A stretch of DNA of 11,354 nt from JAAXZI01 sp045863575 (lineage in GTDB: Bacteria; Planctomycetota; Phycisphaerae; UBA1845; PWPN01), in the NCBI GenBank assembly GCA_045863575.1, contig BTUC01000237.1, forward strand, positions 1 through 11,354, read 5' to 3'. Below the pieces are notes generated by a model. The model did not search any database, was not told where the DNA came from, and saw nothing but the letters and a program-made list of their open reading frames with translations. Positions 1 through 5,952 of this stretch are shown in pieces (within the stretch, counting starts at the first letter, position 1; every line of letters starts with the position of its first letter). The position numbers and the translations under genes were made by a program.

Positions 1-1465
1 GGCTGGCCAGCACCGGCATGACTGTCAGCGAGAGGATCAAGGAACCGGCCAACGCGAAGATGACCGTCAGGGCCATCGGTCGGAAAAGCTTGCCCTCGAT
101 GCCCTCCAGCGTCAGGATGGGCACGTACACCAGCATGATGATGAGCTCACCGAACATGGTGGGCTTGCGGACCTCGATCACCGCGTCCCGCACCACGTCG
201 AGAAACTTCCGCCGCTTGCGGTCGTGAGCGATGTGTCGCACGGCGTTCTCGATCTGGATGACCGAGCTGTCCACCACGAGTCCGAAGTCGATTGCGCCCA
301 GGCTCATCAGGCTTCCGGCGATGCCGAACCGAACCATGCCGGAGAACGCAAACAACATCGACAGCGGAATCGCCAGGGCCACGATGAGTCCCGCGCGAAG
401 GTTGCCCAGGAACATGAACAGGACGGCAATGACCAGCAGACCGCCCTCGAACAGGTTTTTGCGAACCGTGTCGATCACGTGATCCACCAGTTCCGTGCGA
501 TCGTAGACCGCCGCTACATGGACATCCGACGGCAACGTGCTTCTGACCTCCTCCAGCTTGGCCTTGAGACGTGAGGTGATCTCGTGGGTGTTCTCGCCCA
601 TGAGCATGAAACCCAGGCCCAGCACGGCCTCACCCCGACCGCCGTAGGTTACCGCGCCCCGGCGAATCTCAGAGCCGATACCGACGTCGGCCACATCGTG
701 CAGGTGGATGGGCACGCCATCCTTGGCCTTGATGACGATGTTCCCGATCTGGTCGATATTGACCACCCGGCCAATGCCCTGCACGAGGAGCATGTTGCCG
801 CCGGAGGAGAGATTTCCGCCCCCGGCGTTGAGGTTGTTGGCCTCGACGGCTTCGAGCACTTCGTCGTAGGAGAGGCCGTACTTGATCAGGCGGTCAGGAT
901 CGACTCGCACCTGGTACTGCTTCTCGTATCCGCCCCAACTGTTGACTTCGGCCACGCCGGGCACCGTCCGCAGGGCCGGCTTGATGACCCAGTCCTGGAT
1001 GGTCCGCAGTTCGGTAAGGTCGCGGGTGGGCGAGGTGACGACATAGTGGAAGACCTCTCCGAGCCCTGTGGCCACCGGCCCCATCTCCGGCTTTGGCGTG
1101 CCGGGGGGAAGCTCGACTGTGCCGAGCCGCTCACCCACCAGCCGGCGGGCGAAATAGATGTCGGTCTCGTCCTGGAAGGTGACCACCACCTGCGAGAGGC
1201 CGAACTTTGAGATGGAGCGGACGTTGAGCAGCCCCGGCAAACCGCTGATGGATTGCTCGACGGGAAACGTGATCTGCCGCTCGACCTCTTCCGGCCCCAG
1301 CGCAGGGGCCACCGTGTTGATCTGCACCTGCACCGGCGTCGTGTCCGGAAAGGCATCGATATTGAGATGACCCAGGACGATGACGCCCGCGACGACGAAC
1401 GCCAGGGTCAGGCCCACCACTACCAACCGATGGTGGAGTGATCGCGTGATGATCCAGTTCAGCAT
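1..1465 (-). CDS. HME-family RND metal efflux pump, N-terminal 488 residues (CzcA-like, cut by left edge)
   Basis: This is the inner-membrane proton-driven pump of a tripartite heavy-metal efflux system, cut by the left edge of the window. The ATG at 1465 follows a GGAG (1474-1477) with an 8-nt spacer and lies 21 bp after the adaptor stop, so the two genes form an operon. Residues about 14-32 form TM1. The large periplasmic porter region follows, and TM helices resume near residue 340. The TM4 signature DFGLVVDSSVIQIEN carries D393, D399 and E406 with the spacing of the proton-relay acids D402/D408/E415 of Cupriavidus CzcA. This favours the Zn/Co/Ni/Cd type over the CusA Cu/Ag type. The residues after D399 are S-S where CzcA-type pumps usually have G-A. 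Typical homologues have about 1,030-1,100 residues, so over half the gene lies outside the window. The family call is firm; the exact metal is inferred. Confidence 0.95.
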   Translation of the reverse strand, partial: MLNWIITRSLHHRLVVVGLTLAFVVAGVIVLGHLNIDAFPDTTPVQVQINTVAPALGPEEVERQITFPVEQSISGLPGLLNVRSISKFGLSQVVVTFQDETDIYFARRLVGERLGTVELPPGTPKPEMGPVATGLGEVFHYVVTSPTRDLTELRTIQDWVIKPALRTVPGVAEVNSWGGYEKQYQVRVDPDRLIKYGLSYDEVLEAVEANNLNAGGGNLSSGGNMLLVQGIGRVVNIDQIGNIVIKAKDGVPIHLHDVADVGIGSEIRRGAVTYGGRGEAVLGLGFMLMGENTHEITSRLKAKLEEVRSTLPSDVHVAAVYDRTELVDHVIDTVRKNLFEGGLLVIAVLFMFLGNLRAGLIVALAIPLSMLFAFSGMVRFGIAGSLMSLGAIDFGLVVDSSVIQIENAVRHIAHDRKRRKFLDVVRDAVIEVRKPTMFGELIIMLVYVPILTLEGIEGKLFRPMALTVIFALAGSLILSLTVMPVLAS

Positions 1466-1486
1466 GTGTGCGACTCCACGCTCCGG

Positions 1487-3202
1487 TTAATCGTCTGTGC
1501 AACCGGCACCGAGATTGCTTTTGAGGATTTCGGATTTGAGGACGTGGCTGCCGGTCGTGACGACCACCTCGCCGGGCAACACACCGACCAGCACTTCGCT
1601 GAAGACGGCATCCTTGGCTCCCAACCGGACCTTGCGGGTCTGGAAGATGTCGTCCGTCAGGCGCACGAACACGACATAGCAGCAGCCTTCCCACTGGACG
1701 GCCTCGTTGGGCACGGCAATGGCATCCGGCGTCTCGCGAATGGTAATCTCCGCCTTGCCGAAGGTCATGGCCCGCAGTTTCCGGTCAGGGTTATCGATAT
1801 CAGCCCGCACGCGCAGGGTCCGCGTCTCGTCATCGACGGCCGTGCTGATCCAGGTAACCTTCCCAGTGGCCGCCTCGTCGGGAGCCCCCTCCGGCCGGAA
1901 CACGAGCTTCTGTCCCAGGGCGATCCGGCGGGATTCTCGCAGATCGACATTCACCATGACCCACATGCGGGTCGTATCCGCCACGATGAACAGGGGCTTG
2001 CCCGTATCCACAATCTCGCCGGCCACGACGTTGCGCGTGGTCACCACCCCGTCCAGCGGCGAGGCGACCGGGATGAGGTTGGTCGTGGTCGTCCTGGTGT
2101 CCAGCTTGCCCCGAAGTGCTCCGGGGAGCCCCAGAAACTGGATCGCCTGCTCCGGCGACTGATTTGACTCCAGTTCCCCAATCGGCAGTCCCAGGTTGAT
2201 CAGGGCTTGGCGGGCATTGAACAGCCGGATCTCCGCCTGCTTGCGTTCGGCCTCGGCTTCTTCATGGCTGGCCGCCGTGCCCACGTTCTTGCTGAGCATT
2301 TCCTGGCTGCGCCGGAACGCCTTGGTCTTGGCATCCACGAGCGTGACGGCATCGAGGTACTCGGCTTTCGCACGGCCGACCTCCGTCGAGGCGATCAGGG
2401 CCAGGACCTCGCCCTTCTTGACCTGGTCGCCGACCTGTTTCTCAACCTGCCAGGCGATCCCGGAGACGCGGGGGGCGATCTGGGCCACGCGGGTCTGATC
2501 GTACTGGACCTCCGCGTTGGCCGTGATGATGCCCGCCATCGGACGCCGCACCACCGCACCGAGTTTCAGCCCTGCCTTGCGTACCGCTTCCGGCGAGGCG
2601 AATTGGACGCGCCGGGCATGAGTCTGGCAGGTCCGAGGGTCCTTGGTAGGCTTTACCGAGGCCGTTGCGGGTCGGGTGGCAGTCGCATCGGGCAGCACTT
2701 TGGCTGTCACGTCCGATGCCGGGACCTCGCCCTTCACGGCCAATTCGGGATGACAAAGGGTGCAACCCGACTCAGGCACGCCGTGTTCCCGGCACCAGTC
2801 GCCTGCCACGCCCTTGGTTAAAATCTCAGGATGACAGATGGTGCATTTGGACTCGGGAACCCCGTGCTCCTTGCACCAGTCCGCCGCGCTGGCCCCGGCC
2901 AGTTCTGGATGGCACGCGAGGCACTTGGAGTCGGGCACGTTATGTTCCACGCACCAGTCCTCTTTCTCTGCCGCCGCCTGGCGGTTCCCGAAAAGCTCCG
3001 AGAACTTTGGGGCTTTCCAGCCGGTGTGGTGGCCTGCATACGCCAGCCCGCCCAGGGCGGCGAACACGACCAGCGACGGAAGGGAATGCGCGATCCGGTG
3101 CAACCCTCCCCAACGGCCGCCATTCGTGGGTTCGATTGGCAGACGGGGCGGCGTGGAGTGGTCCAGCCGGCCATCCTCACCGTTCGTATCTCCAGGGCTC
3201 AT
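1487..3202 (-). CDS. RND efflux periplasmic adaptor (CzcB/HlyD type) with three N-terminal CxxCH metal-binding-like repeats
   Basis: This 571-residue protein is the membrane-fusion subunit that should link the downstream pump to an outer-membrane channel. The ATG at 3202 has a GGAGAG about 6 nt upstream. Residues 41-57 form a single N-terminal TM anchor. Residues 82-153 hold three copies of DWCxEHxVPxSxCxxCHPE, at 82-100, 108-126 and 135-153, each with three Cys and two His. The adaptor core starts near residue 195. It has a barrel-sandwich half at about 230-275 (APRVSGIAWQVEKQVGDQVK), a helical hairpin at about 275-340, the second lipoyl half at about 378-410, then beta-barrel and membrane-proximal domains to about 555. 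It is longer than ordinary CzcB proteins because of the repeat domain. I infer that the repeats bind periplasmic metal; the CxxCH motifs could instead bind heme c. The subunit identity is secure, the repeat function is not. Confidence 0.94.
   Translation of the reverse strand: MSPGDTNGEDGRLDHSTPPRLPIEPTNGGRWGGLHRIAHSLPSLVVFAALGGLAYAGHHTGWKAPKFSELFGNRQAAAEKEDWCVEHNVPDSKCLACHPELAGASAADWCKEHGVPESKCTICHPEILTKGVAGDWCREHGVPESGCTLCHPELAVKGEVPASDVTAKVLPDATATRPATASVKPTKDPRTCQTHARRVQFASPEAVRKAGLKLGAVVRRPMAGIITANAEVQYDQTRVAQIAPRVSGIAWQVEKQVGDQVKKGEVLALIASTEVGRAKAEYLDAVTLVDAKTKAFRRSQEMLSKNVGTAASHEEAEAERKQAEIRLFNARQALINLGLPIGELESNQSPEQAIQFLGLPGALRGKLDTRTTTTNLIPVASPLDGVVTTRNVVAGEIVDTGKPLFIVADTTRMWVMVNVDLRESRRIALGQKLVFRPEGAPDEAATGKVTWISTAVDDETRTLRVRADIDNPDRKLRAMTFGKAEITIRETPDAIAVPNEAVQWEGCCYVVFVRLTDDIFQTRKVRLGAKDAVFSEVLVGVLPGEVVVTTGSHVLKSEILKSNLGAGCTDD
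2744..2959 (-). repeat. Three tandem Cys/His repeats inside the adaptor gene (period 26-27 codons)
   Basis: The encoded protein repeats the pattern D-W-C-x-x-H, then V-P, S, and finally C-x-x-C-H-P-E. The copies sit at residues 82-100, 108-126 and 135-153 of the adaptor. The linkers ASAA-like and TKGVAG-like are not conserved, so selection seems to act on the Cys, His, Trp and Pro positions. This gives nine Cys and six His within 72 residues on the periplasmic side of the TM anchor. Confidence 0.93.
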
Positions 3203-3375
3203 GGTTCTCTCCGTTCAACGCTGCCGGCGAAGGCCGGCAGGAAAATCAAATATCTTTGGTCTACAGGTGCGTTCGGAAGGCTCGCGAGCCGGTTTCTTCC
3301 GGCGCGTGCAATAACTGCACGGACGTGTCGAGCCCGCAGGCGCGCACGCCGTCTTCTGCTTATCAGCGCGGCTGA
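3203..3375 (-). promoter_or_regulatory. Hairpin-rich spacer before the adaptor gene
   Basis: This 173-bp stretch has no gene. It contains several perfect inverted repeats. The strongest is CTGCCGGC/GCCGGCAG at 3221-3240, with 8-bp arms and a 4-nt loop, about 10 nt upstream of the adaptor ribosome-binding site. Others are the 12-bp palindrome GGCTCGCGAGCC at 3279-3290, GCCGG/CCGGC at 3288-3303, and CGTGCA/TGCACG at 3305-3321. None is followed by a T-run in the direction of transcription, so these are not standard intrinsic terminators. They may act as RNA processing, stability or attenuation elements in the shared message. Function is inferred, and a GC-rich background makes the short ones likely by chance. 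Confidence 0.45.
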
Positions 3376-3813
3376 TCAACAGCGCAGGATAACCGTCCCG
3401 CAGAGTGGGTTGGGGGGCGAGTGAGTCACGGAGACTTCATCTGGGCCGGCGAGAGAATGGCCCAGTAGGAGCTGATCATTGGAATGGCATCCGAAGGCCG
3501 GGCAGTCAGGGGCGGGCATCGCGCTCGTCACCGCAGTCGTGCCTCGATCGGTGTCTCGGATCAAGGGGAGAATCGTGGAGTGGCCACAAGGGGAATCCCC
3601 CGACTCCGCGCGATCCCGAAAGGAGGCAATCAGGGGCTGGCAGTGGCCATCGCTTGACGGACAACACCGATCGTGCGAGGTAGAGTGAGAGCTGACAACA
3701 CAGACACCGTCATCGCAAACACAAAGAGCCGTGAAGCCGGGACCCGCCAGTGCTGAGACCAGCGTGTACGCCGACAAGAGCGGTAACAACATTAAGGCCC
3801 GAGGCGATGACAT
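3376..3813 (-). CDS. Small exported Cys-rich protein, putative periplasmic metal binder
   Basis: This 145-residue protein has an N-terminal signal segment (hydrophobic from about residue 6 to 23, possible cleavage after ALA at 21-23). The mature part holds 11 Cys and 7 His, starting with CVCDDGVCV at 31-39 and CC at 50-51, then C58, C76, C104, C109, C138 and C145. It is the first gene after the promoter at 3855-3882 and precedes the adaptor and pump. Small exported proteins with a C-x-C-D-D-G start occur before czc-type operons in other bacteria, but I know no assigned function. A role in periplasmic metal binding is inferred from composition and place. The start is uncertain: neither the ATG at 3813 nor the in-frame ATG at 3792 has a clear ribosome-binding site, and the second still leaves a signal peptide. 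Confidence 0.75.
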   Translation of the reverse strand: MSSPRALMLLPLLSAYTLVSALAGPGFTALCVCDDGVCVVSSHSTSHDRCCPSSDGHCQPLIASFRDRAESGDSPCGHSTILPLIRDTDRGTTAVTSAMPAPDCPAFGCHSNDQLLLGHSLAGPDEVSVTHSPPNPLCGTVILRC

Positions 3814-3838
3814 TGTCTGGATTCGTTGCCCTTGCTCA

Positions 3839-3853
3839 ATGAGTACAACTCAT
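3839..3853. promoter_or_regulatory. Perfect palindrome over the predicted transcription start, candidate operator
   Basis: ATGAGTTGTACTCAT (minus strand) is an inverted repeat with two 6-bp arms around a 3-bp centre. It begins one base after the -10 hexamer of the promoter at 3855-3882, so it covers the expected start site. A repressor bound here would block transcription. I cannot assign it to a regulator family, and no regulator gene is visible in the window. Confidence 0.5.
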
Positions 3854-3854
3854 C

Positions 3855-3882
3855 ATTCTAGGTTGCCGTCTGGACCCGTCAA
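3855..3882 (-). promoter_or_regulatory. Sigma70-type promoter for the Cys-rich protein-adaptor-pump operon
   Basis: On the minus strand TTGACG (3877-3882) and TAGAAT (3855-3860) each match the -35 and -10 consensus at five of six bases, with a 16-bp spacer. Transcription would start near 3848, about 35 nt before the ATG at 3813. The site lies in the 238-bp gap after the stop of the 558-residue gene, where an independent promoter would be expected. Confidence 0.6.
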
Positions 3883-4051
3883 GCTTTGCTGCGACAGGCG
3901 AACCAGGAATCCTCGTCAGTCTGGCTACCCCTTGCAGATCGCCAGCCGGGCAGGTGAATAACATAAGTATAAGCATGACAACAGTTTGCGGCTGGCCAGC
4001 AAGCCATGACCCAGGATGGGTGCCGGCGGTGTTGCCGGTAAGTCCGAACCG
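3883..4051. other. Rest of the intergenic gap upstream of the Cys-rich gene promoter
   Basis: No gene is seen. A short AT-rich island lies at about 3957-3984, reading on the minus strand TTGTCATGCTTATACTTATG, within GC-rich surroundings. It contains a TATACT and a TTGTCA hexamer, but their spacing does not make a standard promoter. It could be an upstream activator site or a second, weak promoter. Confidence 0.35.
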
Positions 4052-5728
4052 TCACCTGCCGCGCGCCTTGTCATCGGAGTCGGTATTCGGGCGCAGCTCG
4101 ATACGGCCTGGAAGCCACGTGTCCTTGGATGGCCGGGCTGGGGTTCGCGGCAGACTCCTCAGAACGCCCTCTGCCATGCGACGCCAGTTCGGGTCCTGGC
4201 CATTATCGAGCCGCAGGATTCGATTGGCGACGGCACGAGCCTGATCGAAGGCTCTCTCCCGAACATGCTTCTGGAGCAGGACGACCAGGGCGGGAACGAA
4301 GCCCGGATCGTTCTTGAGAACCTCGTCCACCAGGAACTCGGCCTTGGACGCCTTGTTGCACCTGAGACTGTAGACGATGAAAGCTTGCGCCGTGGCCAGC
4401 CGCAGCTTGCCCCCAGCGTCTTTGTGGCGTTCCAATTGAGACAGAATAGCTCTGTCACCATCTTCCTCGTAGCCCATACGGAAAAGCAAGCAAGCGGCCT
4501 GAAGGTAATCGTTGGCCTCAAACATTTCCCGGAGTTCCATCCTGCGAAGGACGTGGGGGAATGCGGCGGCCTCGTTCTTCTCGTCAACGGCCTTCATTGC
4601 TTGCTCAGTGTAGCGAGCGATGCCTTCCTCTTTCGTGGCAAACCGCTGATAGCGTTTGAACTCCTCACGCAGGTCTTCGCCGGTAACTGTGCGGAAGGCA
4701 TCGAGCAGTTGGCGGGAATCGTTCCGCTCGGCCGTGCAGGCAGCGTCCAAAACCTTCTTGACGATCCCTACGCCGTACCGGTCCAGCATCCGATTCGCCT
4801 CCAAGGTCGCAAAGGCATAACGGGCCTGCTCCAGGCGGCGTTCGGACTCCAGCGGCGTTCTGACGTTCCAGCCTTCCGCCGTCCAGTAGAGCAGGTTGAT
4901 GTCCTGAGCGAGATCGACATAAGGCTGCGCCTCCTGAACTTCCAGCGCGGCACCGGGCACGAACTCCTTGGTCAGCCGGACGGCAAGCGCATTGGCAAAA
5001 CCGTCGCTGAACCATCGAAAATAGGGATCGATAGGCTTGAGGCGAAGCAGTATCGAAAACTCCACCAGCTCGTGCAGGACTGTGATGACGCCGTGCTCGT
5101 GAAGGAAGCGGGTCGATTCCAACGCCGTTTTCAGTTCCGTCTCGAAGGGCCGTTCTCCTTTGATGACCAGAGGGAGTTGGAGTGGCAGGCGTTTAGGCGC
5201 TCCTCGGAAGCTGATAAAGCACTCATACCGGGCGTCATCCTTCGCTCGATTGTACTTGAAGTCAGGCAAGGCATGTCCCGCTCGCAAGTGGTCCTTGAGC
5301 GTCGATGCCCTGACCAAGTAGAAGTCAACCGCCTGGGAATTGGGATGTGGTGCAAAGGTGAGCATCCCATCGATAAACGACCCCAGGAATCTCCTTTGTA
5401 GGCCGGCATCGGCGTCCTGAGCCGGTCTACCCAGAATCTGATCGAGGCGGTCGATGATCTTGTCTGATTGCTGCTTGAGAACTCCCATCTCGCGGGCGAG
5501 GCGCGGCCGTTCTCGAAGGGAGTCTTCCAGGATTCCTAAGACGAGAGGAATGTCGTTCTCAAAGCAGCGTTCATAATGAAGCTGGCCGCCCTCTACCTTG
5601 GCGACGGCCAAGTCCAGCGCATCCCAGCCATCGGCACCTGCCTCCACCGGATCAGCGAAGGCACGAACAGCCACTCCCAGAACCCAGATACAAAAACCTC
5701 TGTTGAACGTGTGCGCGAGGAAAGTCAT
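4052..5728 (-). CDS. Exported protein with degenerate gluzincin-peptidase domain and TPR-like helices
   Basis: This 558-residue protein starts at an ATG with a GGAGGT 4 nt upstream. Residues 1-26 look like a signal peptide ending AFA-D. Residues 219-223 read HELVE, followed after exactly 18 residues by D242 in DGFA. This matches the HExxH-x18-E layout of gluzincin (MA clan) peptidases, with the second His replaced by Glu and the third ligand Glu by Asp. The later stretches YAFATLEANRMLDRYG (304-319) and AFRTVTGEDLREEFKRY (344-360) fit the helices that follow the active site in that fold. From about 400 to 525 the protein is helical with TPR-like pairs. It probably cannot bind zinc in the usual way, so a scaffold or binding role is more likely than proteolysis. 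It lies between the P1B-4 ATPase and the efflux operon. The gene is certain, the fold likely, the job unknown. Confidence 0.82.
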   Translation of the reverse strand: MTFLAHTFNRGFCIWVLGVAVRAFADPVEAGADGWDALDLAVAKVEGGQLHYERCFENDIPLVLGILEDSLRERPRLAREMGVLKQQSDKIIDRLDQILGRPAQDADAGLQRRFLGSFIDGMLTFAPHPNSQAVDFYLVRASTLKDHLRAGHALPDFKYNRAKDDARYECFISFRGAPKRLPLQLPLVIKGERPFETELKTALESTRFLHEHGVITVLHELVEFSILLRLKPIDPYFRWFSDGFANALAVRLTKEFVPGAALEVQEAQPYVDLAQDINLLYWTAEGWNVRTPLESERRLEQARYAFATLEANRMLDRYGVGIVKKVLDAACTAERNDSRQLLDAFRTVTGEDLREEFKRYQRFATKEEGIARYTEQAMKAVDEKNEAAAFPHVLRRMELREMFEANDYLQAACLLFRMGYEEDGDRAILSQLERHKDAGGKLRLATAQAFIVYSLRCNKASKAEFLVDEVLKNDPGFVPALVVLLQKHVRERAFDQARAVANRILRLDNGQDPNWRRMAEGVLRSLPRTPARPSKDTWLPGRIELRPNTDSDDKARGR

Positions 5729-5952
5729 TTCAACCTCCGCTCGATCCTGGGGCGGGGGAGCCGTCGATCCAGTGTCCGATTACTGCCCACCACAATCCTT
5801 CCATTGCTCCATTTCTCCCACGCTCCCTCCCCGCGTTCCTCTGTCTGGCCCTCTCCCCCTCACCGTCTCTGCCCGCTCACAGCGGCTCCGCCGCCAGCCG
5901 AAGCAACCAGGCAATCCATGCAAGCCAAGCGGCGGTCGTTGCCGCCACGATC
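5729..5952 (-). other. Purine-rich spacer between the ATPase gene and the 558-residue gene
   Basis: This 224-bp gap shows no clear promoter. Just after the ATPase stop, GGCGG/CCGCC arms at 5931-5946 could form a weak hairpin without a T-run. From about 5784 to 5880 the minus strand is strongly purine-rich. A 24-codon ORF (ATG at 5804, TGA at 5730-5732) ends one base before the ATG at 5728. It may be a leader peptide that couples translation, but chance is the simpler explanation. Confidence 0.4.

Noticed and set aside
584..2167. Long plus-strand frames of 208 and 233 codons
   Set aside because: They run antisense to the pump and adaptor genes, whose protein families are certain.
3405..3688. 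Plus-strand frames opposite the Cys-rich gene
   Set aside because: They lack a ribosome-binding site and signal features, while the minus frame has a promoter, signal peptide and patterned Cys residues.
4016..5401. 461-codon open frame on the plus strand
   Set aside because: It is fully antisense to the 558-residue gene, has no ribosome-binding site and no recognisable protein pattern. The minus-strand gene has a GGAGGT site, a signal peptide and a peptidase-like fold, so this is a codon-bias shadow.
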